Of a DNA stretch of 64,000 bases, positions 55,620-64,000 are shown in pieces. The position numbers and the translations under genes are program-made. Position 1 is the first letter of the stretch, and the number at the start of each line of letters is the position of its first letter. Source of the stretch: an uncultured Bacteroidales bacterium (GTDB lineage Bacteria; Bacteroidota; Bacteroidia; Bacteroidales; SZUA-534); NCBI GenBank assembly GCA_902790595.1, contig CADASL010000003.1, positions 273,013-337,012 on the forward strand, read 5' to 3'. Under the pieces are notes generated by a model. The model saw nothing but the letters and a program-made list of their open reading frames with translations, had not been told where the DNA came from and did no database searches.

Positions 55620-55658
55620 CAAAAATAAAAATCGACTTTCAAAATAAAAGTAACTTTT
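55620..55658 (-). promoter_or_regulatory. GH5 promoter box with upstream palindrome
   Basis: The minus strand has TATTTTTG (55627-55620), 14 bases before the ATG. Just upstream, AAAAGTAACTTTT (55646-55658) is a perfect 6+6 palindrome around one base and could be an operator. Confidence 0.35.
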
Positions 55659-55699
55659 ACTTTTACGCAAGTGAGTAGGAAAGGTTGTGAGGAAAACAG

Positions 55700-56509
55700 T
55701 TACTCTTTAGGCATCTTAATCAGCGGCCACCTGTTCCCCTTCATCTCCGAAAGGAACGCCTTGACCGAGCCCACGGCGATTTTAGCCTCAATCAGAATGG
55801 GGGCGCAGTTGCGGTCGGCGGTTATCCAGGCGGTCAGGTCCTCGCCGCCGCTGAAGATGGTGCCGTCAACCATCATCACGGCAAACTTGCGGCAGAGGTA
55901 GCGGTCGCCGGTGCGCGTGGCGACGGGCTCGTTGCCCAGATAGCGGAAGTGCAGGTTGTAGATTTTGTTGCCCACAATCACCGGAACGGGCATTTTCCGC
56001 CCCACCTCAATCTTTTCAAAATCGATTGAGCGGCAGATGTAAATAGCTGAAATCAAATCGGTTATTGCGGGGTTTATTTTCAAGGTGTCGATGCTGAATG
56101 GGCGTTTGGCGTTCTCGGTGGCCACCACGGCAAGGCTGTCGGCGTAGCTGAAGCGCACCTCCTCGCGGTCCCAGAAACTGCCCTCCGAGGTGTTGCAGTG
56201 GAACCAGTAGGGCAGATAGGTACGCGGCTCCACAACCGATTCGTAGGTGTCGCGCACGCGATAGAACCAGTCGTAGCCGGGGTTGGTCTCGCCGCGGCTG
56301 TAGAGGTGATAGGCCGGCTGGCTGTTCCAGGTTGTGTCGCGGATTTCGAACGTCACCCATCCGGCGTTGAGCCAGATGAACTGCCAGTTGTAGTAGATGT
56401 CGAGTTTGAAACGCTCGCCGGAGCTGAATTTGCCGTAGGTGCGCGGGAGCGTCTGCCCCAGTGCCGTGCCGCCAATCAGCAAAAGCAATATGGCTGTCAG
56501 GCGGCGCAT
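55700..56509 (-). CDS. DUF3108 periplasmic protein
   Basis: The ATG at 56509 overlaps the stop of the Big_5 gene (TGATG), which argues against the GTG one codon earlier. The 269-residue protein has a signal peptide (MRRLTAILLLLIGGTALGQ). A beta-rich body starting GERFKLDIYYNWQFIWLNAG is typical of the DUF3108 family of envelope proteins. Function is unknown. It is the second gene of a two-gene operon. Confidence 0.82.
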   Translation of the reverse strand: MRRLTAILLLLIGGTALGQTLPRTYGKFSSGERFKLDIYYNWQFIWLNAGWVTFEIRDTTWNSQPAYHLYSRGETNPGYDWFYRVRDTYESVVEPRTYLPYWFHCNTSEGSFWDREEVRFSYADSLAVVATENAKRPFSIDTLKINPAITDLISAIYICRSIDFEKIEVGRKMPVPVIVGNKIYNLHFRYLGNEPVATRTGDRYLCRKFAVMMVDGTIFSGGEDLTAWITADRNCAPILIEAKIAVGSVKAFLSEMKGNRWPLIKMPKE

Positions 56510-58347
56510 CACTCAACAATCCAGGTGTACTCAATGTCCCAGCCCGACTTGGTTTCAACCGTCTGGTTGAAGTAGAAGACGCGCTCGGGCTGGCGGCGCT
56601 CGCTGAAGTTGCCGGTGTCCCAGCGGCCGTTTTGGTTCTCGTCGCAGATGAGTTTGAAGCCGTATTTTCCGGGCGCCAGATAGTCAATGGTCAGCTTTGT
56701 GTCGCCGTCGATGGTGTATTCCTTCAGCACGTTCTCTTTGCCGTCGAGCAGCTGCACAATGGAGTGTGCGCAGGGCGTGCCCGAAATGTTGAGCAGAACG
56801 CTGCTGTAATAGTCCTGACTCTGTGTCTTAAATTCCTGTCTGACAGTGTCGTTGATGTTGCCGTAAACGTCGGTGAGCGTGCCGGCCGGAATGAGTATCC
56901 GGTACTGCATCGACTCATCGCGCTTGAAATCGATGTTGAACCGGCGCCAGCTGTCGGGTTGGCGCTCCATTGTGAATTTCACGGCCGTTTCCTTGTCCTC
57001 CTCAATCCGCGTGACGGTGATGTTCTCAGGCTTGAAATCAGTAACCGGATAGTTGGTTTTCAGTGCGATGGGCCCCACAATATCAACCTGCTTGCTAATG
57101 CTCAGGTCAGCTTTCAGTTCCGACACTTTTTTCTCCTCTTTCTTCTCCTCCGGCTCCTCGTCTTTCTTGAAAATCGATGCCAGACGGCCGCCCTTTTTCT
57201 CCTTTTTTGCTACGGACTTGTTGGTTTTCGATATAAATTCGAGCGTGTCAACTTGCAGATAATCAGCATTGTTAGAGTCTTTCATTGTGTAGCTGACCTG
57301 CATCAGCAGAGTGTCGTGCTTGTAGAGATTGGAGTCGGTTATCCACATCACAACCGAGTCGGTGGGCAGCGGGCTTTCAATGAGGCACCAGTTGTCGGCG
57401 TAGGCCGAATCGGTCACCGGACTGATGCTGAACGTGCTGTCAACCAAATCGTTGAAAGCCACAGCCAGGGTGCGCTTGCCGGGGCGGTACACATCGTGCA
57501 GATACTGAATGTGGAACTCCTCGGTGAAAAGATGCAGCTGCATATCGTCGAGCGTGGTCACCATCTGGGTGTAGGCGTGAATGGAGTCGCGGAAGACGGT
57601 GTCTTTGCGGTCGCGCGAGATGCGCTCAATCAGCGTTATGGTGTCGTACATTGTCACTGGTCTGAACGACGGCTGTATGGTGCTGTCGCAGAAGGCGATA
57701 GCCTCGTTGGGCATATCAAACAGGTTGTTGTTGTTCAGGTCGCGCAAGGCGAAAACATAATAGGGCTCGGCCTTCATATTTGGCACAATGAAGAATCCGT
57801 CGGCGTTGGTGCGGCCAATGCACTCGGGTTTCTGCGTGCGCGGTGTGGAGTCGGCAAACTGGCGGTAGAGCAGAATTTTCACGTCTTTCAGCGGTTGGCA
57901 GGTGAAGGCGTCGGTTATCTGGCCGCCGCAGTAGGTGGAGTCGAAGCTGTCGCCCGTTGAGAACTCAAACTGGAAGTTTGGCAGAATGTTGCCCTCGTTG
58001 AGGTCGGTCACCGAGTTGAAGAAGTTGAAGTTATAGGTTGTGCTGTCGGCCAGCTCGTTGTTGATGCGCACCACCATCTTCTTGCCGCGCATCACCACTT
58101 TGGGGCGGTTGGGCACGGGCGGCGACACCAGCAGCTCCCGGCTCACGTCCTTCAAATCAACAAACTCATCGAACTCAACAACAAACTTCTTGCCCTTGAA
58201 ATTGGTGGAATAGTTGACCGGCGAGCTGCGCAGCGGCACTGGCGGCTCGGTATCCTTTGGGCCGCCCGTAGGCGACGAAATCTTGGCGCAACCGAACACC
58301 GTAGCGGCCGCCAGGCTGAAAACCAATTGTTTGCTAATCAATTTCAT
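56509..58347 (-). CDS. Big_5 Ig-like domain lipoprotein
   Basis: I use the ATG at 58347 (MKLISKQLVFSLAAATVFGC), giving 612 residues with a clear lipobox. The longer frame would run through a promoter-like box. The domains are an N-terminal Big_5-type Ig-like domain (SSPTGGPKDTEPP, VEFDEFVDLKDV; about 25-125), a carboxypeptidase-regulatory-like part (DVKILLYRQF, about 140-220), a Lys/Glu-rich linker (KKEEKKV near 390) and a C-terminal beta domain. This architecture is widespread and uncharacterised in Bacteroidota; an outer-membrane location is likely. It is co-transcribed with the DUF3108 gene. Confidence 0.82.
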   Translation of the reverse strand: MKLISKQLVFSLAAATVFGCAKISSPTGGPKDTEPPVPLRSSPVNYSTNFKGKKFVVEFDEFVDLKDVSRELLVSPPVPNRPKVVMRGKKMVVRINNELADSTTYNFNFFNSVTDLNEGNILPNFQFEFSTGDSFDSTYCGGQITDAFTCQPLKDVKILLYRQFADSTPRTQKPECIGRTNADGFFIVPNMKAEPYYVFALRDLNNNNLFDMPNEAIAFCDSTIQPSFRPVTMYDTITLIERISRDRKDTVFRDSIHAYTQMVTTLDDMQLHLFTEEFHIQYLHDVYRPGKRTLAVAFNDLVDSTFSISPVTDSAYADNWCLIESPLPTDSVVMWITDSNLYKHDTLLMQVSYTMKDSNNADYLQVDTLEFISKTNKSVAKKEKKGGRLASIFKKDEEPEEKKEEKKVSELKADLSISKQVDIVGPIALKTNYPVTDFKPENITVTRIEEDKETAVKFTMERQPDSWRRFNIDFKRDESMQYRILIPAGTLTDVYGNINDTVRQEFKTQSQDYYSSVLLNISGTPCAHSIVQLLDGKENVLKEYTIDGDTKLTIDYLAPGKYGFKLICDENQNGRWDTGNFSERRQPERVFYFNQTVETKSGWDIEYTWIVE

Positions 58348-58378
58348 TCCACTCAGTGAGAAATCTGTAACCGATGCG

Positions 58379-58386
58379 CAAACATA
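58379..58386 (-). promoter_or_regulatory. -7 box of the Big_5 operon
   Basis: The minus strand reads TATGTTTG, a perfect TAnnTTTG, 32 bases before the ATG at 58347. Confidence 0.45.
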
Positions 58387-58588
58387 CAAAAATGGTCGGT
58401 TGAAAAAAACGCCTGAAAAATAACAAGTAGCCAAACAGCAAAATTTTCGCCAGAAAGGCGGAAATTGCACATCACAAACCTTGCGCCCCGAAGGGGCAAT
58501 TCATAAAAACCCAAAATAGAATGATTTGCGCTTACAGCCCGTTCTTTGGGCTCTAACCAACCCAACCCAAATTTATCCAAACCAACTT

Positions 58589-58685
58589 CCGTCCGGTCCG
58601 CGACGTACACGTCGAGCTCGCAAGAAAAACCGTTTATCGAAGCCCCCATCAAAAAATGTCCGTCCAGCCCGCGACGTTCACGTCG
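58589..58685. repeat. Pair of 26-base REP-like palindromic repeats
   Basis: Units at 58589-58614 and 58660-58685 are 23 of 26 identical. Each holds a CGACGT-NN-ACGTCG palindrome. Such paired units resemble REP elements dispersed between genes; mobility cannot be judged from two copies. Confidence 0.55.
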
Positions 58686-58849
58686 CCCCAACCCCGCCCC
58701 AACCCCCGCGCAACCCCCGCCAACAAAACACACTTCCCCACCAATTTTTCCAAAAATCCGCATTTTGGACTGTATATTTATGCAAAAACGGCCGTTTTTC
58801 GCTCGTAAATCGCATTTTTTCTCCGCCGATAATCATGGAATTCCCGCCG

Positions 58850-58904
58850 TTCAATAGTTCAAACCCTTCAATAGTTCAAACCCGCCGTTCAATAGTTCAA
58901 ACCC
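58850..58904. repeat. Three near-tandem 17-base repeats
   Basis: TTCAATAGTTCAAACCC occurs exactly at 58850-58866, 58867-58883 and 58888-58904. The first and third copies are preceded by CCGCCG-like bases. Slippage or a recently expanded array is likely. Confidence 0.8.
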
Positions 58905-59143
58905 ACCATATGCACTTTGGCGTTTTTTTTAACGGAATCACCTTCCCAACTTTGGTGTGCGCGAAAAAAAAATATGGCGATGGAAAACAAAAACACAATA
59001 TCGGGACACTGCGGCAACCAACAGAAAATCTGGATTCAAGTGGCCAGAATTTTTTGGCAGAGGGCCGTTTTCCGCATCCGAATGTGGTGGACCGGCGGAG
59101 ATTTTTGTTTCTGAAACCTTGAAACCCTAATTGCTGACGAATT

Positions 59144-59281
59144 ATGCTTATCGCAACAACAATAATAATCATCTACAACCTGCTGACACGCCGCCACGCC
59201 GACGAGCCCGCCAGAGAGGGCCGCAACCGTTGGCTGCCGAAGGTGCAGTTGGGGTTTTTTCTTAAAAAACAGACTGTATGA
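59144..59281 (+). CDS. Possible 45-residue membrane peptide A
   Basis: The frame from ATG 59144 to TGA 59279-59281 encodes a hydrophobic start (MLIATTIIIIYNLL) and a basic tail rich in Arg and Lys. Its stop overlaps the start of the next small frame (ATGA), a classic coupling signal. No homologue is recognised. Confidence 0.4.
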   Translation: MLIATTIIIIYNLLTRRHADEPAREGRNRWLPKVQLGFFLKKQTV

Positions 59282-59358
59282 AAGGGTTTTCAGGAATAAT
59301 TATCGGTGCGTTTGCCTTGCTGATTATCGTCTGCTTTGTGATTGTGATAGGATGGTAG
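59278..59358 (+). CDS. Possible 26-residue single-helix membrane peptide B
   Basis: The frame starts at ATG 59278 inside the stop of peptide A and ends at TAG 59356-59358. It encodes a short polar head and one transmembrane helix (IIIGAFALLIIVCFVIVIG). The size and hydrophobicity recall tiny subunits such as KdpF, but no kdp genes are here. Confidence 0.4.
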   Translation: MKGFSGIIIGAFALLIIVCFVIVIGW

Positions 59359-59433
59359 AGCAAGAGTTTTGAGCCCGGACAGTGTTTACGAATTGGAAGT
59401 TTAAATTTTTTATTAACAATAATTTACAGAAAG

Positions 59434-59544
59434 ATGAAGAAAGAAGAAAAACATTTTGGAAAGGATGCGTTACTGGTTTCAACAGGGTTAGCCCTTGTTA
59501 TTGTGCTCTATGAGATTGTCTCAAGGTGCATAGGAGGGTTTTAA
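59434..59544 (+). CDS. Possible 36-residue membrane peptide C
   Basis: ATG 59434 to TAA 59542-59544 encodes a charged head (MKKEEKHFGKD) and a hydrophobic helix (LLVSTGLALVIVLYEIV) with a short RCIGGF tail. It is the third small hydrophobic frame in a row on the same strand. An A-rich upstream region fits translation starts in this phylum. Confidence 0.4.
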   Translation: MKKEEKHFGKDALLVSTGLALVIVLYEIVSRCIGGF

Positions 59545-59875
59545 AGCGGCAAACGGCATTGCCAGAACACGAAGCGAACAACATTTTAATAAGCAAACTA
59601 ACAAAAACCAACCACCAATGAAAAACACAAGAATTCTGTAAGACAGGGCAAAGTCTGTTTTTAAGGCAGAAAGAGAAATGTACGAAACAAAAACATATCG
59701 TCAAGTTTCCACCACAACCCGGCATTTGGGCTTGTGGTTTTGCTGTTTCTCGGGCACGGCGCTGTGGCCCCGCGTGCGCGACCCCGTTCCCGAGGGGCGG
59801 CCGCCAACATAATGGTGCGCCAAAACATTGAAAATAAACGCTTTAATATTCTATAAATTTTTAATTAATTATCTT
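59545..59875. other. 331-bp leader region of the GLUG protein gene
   Basis: It holds a small GGCA/TGCC hairpin near 59548-59564, a 44-codon frame (59678-59812) without family features, and an AT-rich stretch just before the ATG at 59876. TATAAATTTT near 59853 is a weak -7 box. Confidence 0.35.
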
Positions 59876-62800
59876 ATGAGACAGCTTAAACATTTGATTT
59901 TTCTAACGCTAATGTGCCTCTGTTGCACATTGCAAGCGTTGGCGGGTTACAGCGGTTCACCCTCTGAGCCCAGTCAGATTACGGCGGAGAATTACAGCAG
60001 TTACGGCTTCACGGCCAGTAACTACTCCGCTTTTGTGGGCTACTATGCCATTAGCTCCGCCGAGGAGCTTTACGGCTTTGCAGCCTTGGTTAACAACGGC
60101 TCAACCTCTATTAAGGGAGTGCTGACAGCCGACATTGTGGTGAACGACAGCGTTTTGAACGCCGCCGGCTCGCTAAAAGGCTCTCCAACCTACTCTTGGA
60201 CGCCAATTGGTAAAAGCAGCTACGCATACGCCGGAACCTTCGACGGACAAGGCCACACCATCAGCGGTTTGTACTTTAACAACACAAGTACATCGAATGT
60301 TGGTTTGTTCGGCTACATCAACAATCCGACAATAAAGAATGTTGGTTTGGTTGACTCTTACATCAAGGGCTATCAATATGTTGGCGGTATTGCCGGATAT
60401 GTTAATAGTTCGGCTCAGATAACCAACTGCTACAATGCGGCTACGGTTTACGCGCAAAATAATGGAGACAGTGACGCCGGCGGTATTATAGGTTATTTAT
60501 GGAGTTCGTCGGCAGTTGTTGAAAACTGTTACAACATCGGACTCATAGGCTGCTACCAACGGTGCGTGGGTGGCATATGCGGAATACAAGGATATGGCAA
60601 AATTACCAATTGTCACAACTCAGGCAAAATTTATACTGAATATGCCAACACCGAAGGTTATATAGGTGGTATTTCAGGATGGATGAGCTATACAGCAACA
60701 ATAGATAACTGCTATAACACTGGCGAAATTGATGGCAAAGGTTTTTTTGCTGGCGGAATTATCGGTAAAATGAACAACTCCTCAAACAATGTAACCAACT
60801 GCTTCAACACCGGAACGGTTAATGGATATAAAAACGTTGGCGGCATTACCGGTTATAACAGCGGCACCATAACCAGCAGCTACTATTTAGACAGTTGTGC
60901 CTTCGATGGCAGCAATGTAGTACAATATGGCGTGGGTAACAGCTCGCAAGGCTACTCAACTGCCGATGTGGCAGGAAAAACCACTTCGACTACAGCATCC
61001 GAGTTTGCAAGCGGCAAGGTGGCCTTAGCTCTTGGCTTTTATCAAACCTTAGGCACCGACTCTCTGCCTGTTCTCGACAAAACTCACGGCACTGTTTACC
61101 GCTCTGAGCCTTGCCCGGGAGAGTATTCAAACGAGGGCGTTGTCGAGAAAGAGCACAACTATGTTGACGGTGTCTGCACCGGTTGTGGAAAAAACGAAAA
61201 CGAGCCATTGCTTGTTGACGGCTGGTATGAGATTTCAAACTCAACCGAACTTTATTGGTTTGCCGCGAGAGTGAACTCAGGCTACAACAACATCAACGGC
61301 CGACTGGTTGCCGACATTGTGGTGAACGACAGCGTTTTGAAAGACGACGGCTCGCTTAACGGCGACGGCAGCAGCTTCACAACGTGGACGCCGATTGGAA
61401 CAAACAGCTACTACTACGACGGCACGTTCGATGGTCAGAACCACACCGTAAGCGGTTTATATTTCAATAACACATCGGACAACGCTTATCCGTACGGCGG
61501 AATGTATATCGGACTGTTCGGCTGTGTGACCACCCCGACAATCAAGAATGTGAGTATGGCTGACTCCTATTTCAAGGGCAGCCGTTATGTGGGCGGCATT
61601 GTTGGCTATGTCAACAGTAGCGCTAAAATAACCAACTGCCACAACGCGGCCACCATTTACGCTGATTATGGCAGCGATGACTATGCAGGCGGCATCTGCG
61701 GATATGATTGGTATGCAACAATTGACGGTTGTAGCAACACGGGCTTCATCAGCTGTCGCTATACGAGTGTGGGCGGCATCTGCGGATATTCGGCCTACAG
61801 CACGATAAAGAACAGCTACAACAGCGGCAAAATTTATGCTGACGCGTACAATAATGCAGGCAATGTCTCGTGTGCGGGTGGCATTGTTGGTTGGATGAAC
61901 AACTCAAAAACAATAACCAACTGCTACAACAACGGTGAGGTTGAAGGTCGTGGCTACCGTGTGGGCGGCATCTGCGGCGCTGCTACCAACGCAAACAACA
62001 AAATAACCAACTGCTTCAGCACCGGAACGGTTAAAGGAAACTACAATGCTGGTGCCATTGTCGGTTACAACAGCGGTACGTCGACCAACTGCTACTACCT
62101 GCCAGGTCTGGCTACCGACGGCTCAAATGTTAAGCAGTTTGGTGTTGGCAACGGCACCCAAGGTCAGACAACGGCCGACAAAGACGGCAAAACTATTGCG
62201 GCAACTGACGATGATTTTGCAAGCGGCAAGGTGGCTTATCTGCTTAATAAAGGCACCGGCTCAGTGGTATGGTACCAAACCATTGGCGAAGACGAACTAC
62301 CGGTTATGGACAACAGCCACAGCACTGTTTTTGCTTCGGTCCCCTGCGCATCTTACTTCAGCAACTACGCGGGAGTTGAGAGCGACCACGCTGACTGCGA
62401 CGCCTTTGGCCGATGCCCGGCTTGCGGTGAGTATCTCAATGTCCCGGTTTACATTGCAACAGCCGAGACAGCCGACTCGCTTGGCCTGAGCGAGAATTTT
62501 GTTGGCTACTATGCAATTGAGAACGCATCGCACCTCTACTGGTTCGCCAATTTGGTGAACAGCGGCACCAACCGTGCGGCAAAAGCCGTGCTGACGGCCG
62601 ACATCACTGTTAATGAGGACGTTCTGAAAGACGACGGCACACTCAACGGCGACGGCAGCAACTTTGCTGTTTGGGCCCCGATAGGTTCACAAGCTCAACA
62701 ATACACTGGCACATTAGATGGCAACTCACACACCATCAGCGGTTTGTATTTTAACGATGAGAACGCCTACTATGTGGGCCTGGTTGGCTACTCTAACGGC

Positions 62801-64000
62801 GCGCAAATCAAGAACCTTGGTATTGCCGATTCCTATTTCTATGGCTACCAATGTGTAGGTGCCATCAGCGGATACAGTGGCTACCAAACCAACTGCCACA
62901 ACGCGGGCACGGTGAAATGCCGCAACTGCTATGCCGGCGGCATCTGCGGACAGTATGGCACACAAACCAACTGCTACAACACTGGTGTGGTTTCGGGCTA
63001 TATGGCGGGTGGCATCTGCGGATACGACGGCACTCAAACCAACTGCTACAATGCAGGAACCGTTTCGGGTACCTATTATATTGGCGGCATTTGCGGCTAT
63101 AGTGGTACTCAAACTAAATGCTACAACATTGGAACTGTGTCGGCAACAGAATCATACGCTGGCGGCATCAGCGGAAGCTATGGCACACAGAACTACTGCT
63201 ACAACGCAGGCGAGGTTTCGGCCACCTACGATTATGTTGGCGGCATCAATGGCTACCAAGGCACCCAAACAGGTTGCTTCAACATTGGCGAGATTTCGGG
63301 CCGCAACTATGTTGGCGGCATTAGCGGCTTGGTTAGCACAGTAAACCGCAGCTACTGCCTCGAGGGCACAGCCGACAACGCCGGCGGCGGCCAATTCGCC
63401 ACGGCCGACGAGTTTGCAGGTGGCAAAGTAGCCTACGGACTTAACGGCAAAACAAGCACCGGCACCCTCAACTGGTATCAGACTTTGGGCGACGATGAGC
63501 TTCCGGTTTGGGACAACACTCACAGCGTGGTATATGCTTCAACCCCTTGCGCCGGAAACTTCAGCAACACCGAGGGCGTTGAGAAAGAGCACGCCGAGTG
63601 CAACGTTCTGGGCCAATGCCCCGATTGCGGCGAATATCTTATCAGCCCGCTCTATGTTGCAACGGCCGACATTGCCGACTCGCTTGGCTTGAGCGCCATC
63701 TATGTTGGATACTACGCAATTGAGAACGCCGCACAACTCTACGGCTTTGCCAACTTGGTTAACGGCGGCGCAACTTCGGCCAAGGCAGTCTTGATGGCCG
63801 ACATCACCGTTAACAGCAGTGTTCTGAACGGCACTGAGCTCAACGGCGACGGCAGCAACTTCACCGCCTGGACTCCGATAGGCACATCGCAAAAAAAATA
63901 CTACGGCACATTCGACGGCAACGGCCACACCATCAGTGGTTTGTATTTCAACAATGAAAACACCTGCTATATCGGCCTGTTCGGGTATATGAACGGCAGT
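59876..64000 (+). CDS. Giant GLUG-repeat surface protein (3' end outside window)
   Basis: The frame opens at ATG 59876 and stays open to the edge (1375 codons). It begins with a signal peptide (MRQLKHLIFLTLMCLCC). The chain is built of about 1.2-kb modules. Each starts with GYYAIENA-like and LYWFANLVN-like motifs, continues with TFDGNGHTISGLYFNN, and then has many GLUG units of the type VGGICGY...TNCYNTG. Modules end in a Cys pair (CTGCG, CPACGEY, CPDCGEY). GLUG repeats form beta-helical adhesin or protease-like surface structures. A C-terminal anchor or type IX signal is expected beyond the edge. Confidence 0.85.
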   Translation, partial: MRQLKHLIFLTLMCLCCTLQALAGYSGSPSEPSQITAENYSSYGFTASNYSAFVGYYAISSAEELYGFAALVNNGSTSIKGVLTADIVVNDSVLNAAGSLKGSPTYSWTPIGKSSYAYAGTFDGQGHTISGLYFNNTSTSNVGLFGYINNPTIKNVGLVDSYIKGYQYVGGIAGYVNSSAQITNCYNAATVYAQNNGDSDAGGIIGYLWSSSAVVENCYNIGLIGCYQRCVGGICGIQGYGKITNCHNSGKIYTEYANTEGYIGGISGWMSYTATIDNCYNTGEIDGKGFFAGGIIGKMNNSSNNVTNCFNTGTVNGYKNVGGITGYNSGTITSSYYLDSCAFDGSNVVQYGVGNSSQGYSTADVAGKTTSTTASEFASGKVALALGFYQTLGTDSLPVLDKTHGTVYRSEPCPGEYSNEGVVEKEHNYVDGVCTGCGKNENEPLLVDGWYEISNSTELYWFAARVNSGYNNINGRLVADIVVNDSVLKDDGSLNGDGSSFTTWTPIGTNSYYYDGTFDGQNHTVSGLYFNNTSDNAYPYGGMYIGLFGCVTTPTIKNVSMADSYFKGSRYVGGIVGYVNSSAKITNCHNAATIYADYGSDDYAGGICGYDWYATIDGCSNTGFISCRYTSVGGICGYSAYSTIKNSYNSGKIYADAYNNAGNVSCAGGIVGWMNNSKTITNCYNNGEVEGRGYRVGGICGAATNANNKITNCFSTGTVKGNYNAGAIVGYNSGTSTNCYYLPGLATDGSNVKQFGVGNGTQGQTTADKDGKTIAATDDDFASGKVAYLLNKGTGSVVWYQTIGEDELPVMDNSHSTVFASVPCASYFSNYAGVESDHADCDAFGRCPACGEYLNVPVYIATAETADSLGLSENFVGYYAIENASHLYWFANLVNSGTNRAAKAVLTADITVNEDVLKDDGTLNGDGSNFAVWAPIGSQAQQYTGTLDGNSHTISGLYFNDENAYYVGLVGYSNGAQIKNLGIADSYFYGYQCVGAISGYSGYQTNCHNAGTVKCRNCYAGGICGQYGTQTNCYNTGVVSGYMAGGICGYDGTQTNCYNAGTVSGTYYIGGICGYSGTQTKCYNIGTVSATESYAGGISGSYGTQNYCYNAGEVSATYDYVGGINGYQGTQTGCFNIGEISGRNYVGGISGLVSTVNRSYCLEGTADNAGGGQFATADEFAGGKVAYGLNGKTSTGTLNWYQTLGDDELPVWDNTHSVVYASTPCAGNFSNTEGVEKEHAECNVLGQCPDCGEYLISPLYVATADIADSLGLSAIYVGYYAIENAAQLYGFANLVNGGATSAKAVLMADITVNSSVLNGTELNGDGSNFTAWTPIGTSQKKYYGTFDGNGHTISGLYFNNENTCYIGLFGYMNGS
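60035..64000 (+). repeat. Four long coding modules of about 1.2 kb in the GLUG gene
   Basis: Module starts are near 60035, 61218, 62501 and 63701, each with the GYYAI/WYEI motif followed by a hydrophobic LYxFA motif. Inside each module shorter GLUG units of about 25-40 residues recur. The gene is likely to vary in length by recombination. Confidence 0.7.

Larger units (their letters stand above)
58348..59143. other. Gene-poor region with repeats and palindromes
   Basis: No credible long gene is seen. It contains the -7 box at 58379, a GC hairpin GCCCC-GAA-GGGGC near 58481-58498, two REP-like units and three 17-base tandem repeats. Open frames across it read through the repeats and have no family features. 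Confidence 0.5.

Noticed and set aside
57339..57347. TTATCCACA, a canonical DnaA box
   Set aside because: It is a single copy inside a coding region with no cluster around it, so chance is the simplest explanation.
56461..57960. Open frame of 499 codons opposite the Big_5 lipoprotein gene
   Set aside because: The minus-strand gene has a lipobox, known domains and a promoter; the antisense product is low-complexity with no domain.
58850..58904. Short CRISPR-like array
   Set aside because: The repeats are 17 bases with spacers of 0 and 4 bases and no cas genes are nearby; it is a tandem repeat.
58526..59122. 198-codon frame on the plus strand
   Set aside because: It runs through REP-like and tandem repeats, gives a Pro/Arg/Lys-biased product and has no promoter or family.
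59678..59812. 44-codon frame before the GLUG gene
   Set aside because: Its second half is GC-rich with Arg/Pro bias, it lacks a hydrophobic helix like its neighbours, and no promoter is visible.

Overview
The window reads as a chromosomal segment of a Bacteroidota bacterium, most likely of the order Bacteroidales. Support: the type IX secretion type B sorting domain at 4.8 kb; promoters of the TAnnTTTG class; many families typical of the phylum (BF3164-like lipoprotein, DUF4175, DUF4292, Big_5 lipoprotein, Nudix-type regulator); start sites without Shine-Dalgarno sequences; and a GLUG-repeat surface protein. I saw no rRNA, tRNA, insertion sequence, prophage or CRISPR array. The species cannot be named from the sequence.

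Layout. 0-2 kb: the 3' part of sbcC. 2-7.7 kb, minus strand: a propeller lipoprotein, an O-antigen ligase-like protein, a PKD/T9SS protein, an RluA-type pseudouridine synthase and a small acidic protein. 7.8-17.8 kb, minus: dnaE with a fused proofreading exonuclease, a bile-acid-symporter-fold transporter, a small exported protein, recA, a beta-barrel protein, a sirtuin and a degenerate-Nudix regulator. 18.2-21.5 kb, plus: a large SpoIIE-type phosphatase with a beta-propeller sensor, preceded by a structured leader. A 46-codon gene with its own promoter and terminator follows. 22-27.3 kb, minus: comEC, tex and a CDF metal exporter. 27.5-39.0 kb, minus: a nine-gene, almost gapless operon (flippase, dut, TPR, DUF4292, EnvC-like, DUF4175, ATP-binding regulator, ybeY, mnmG). 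It ends in a parS-like site that abuts the mnmG stop codon.

At 39.0-39.9 kb lies an 889-bp AT-rich gap. Genes to its left run almost all leftward and genes to its right mostly rightward, which together with parS makes this a candidate replication-origin neighbourhood (a hypothesis, not proven). 39.9-49.3 kb, plus: an all-exported locus made of a small secreted protein, a TPR-CHAT (caspase-fold) protein, an OmpA protein with a PD40 propeller, and a large secreted protein. This is the best candidate here for an undescribed system. 49.3-51.7 kb, plus: rbfA, a LolC/E-like permease and a complete mntA-hepT toxin-antitoxin pair. 51.9-53.6 kb: folK, a cysteine-rich Rieske-like lipoprotein, and two small genes whose promoters interlock with it. 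53.7-58.3 kb, minus: a GH5 lipoprotein, a DUF3108 protein and a Big_5 lipoprotein. 58.35-59.9 kb: a repeat-rich, gene-poor stretch that carries three tiny membrane-peptide frames. From 59.9 kb to the edge runs a giant GLUG-repeat surface protein, open at the window end.

Themes: DNA replication and repair (sbcC, dnaE, recA, parS, comEC) and cell-envelope biogenesis (flippase, EnvC, DUF4292, Lol-type permease, OmpA, O-antigen ligase, surface proteins). No metabolic pathway operon is present.
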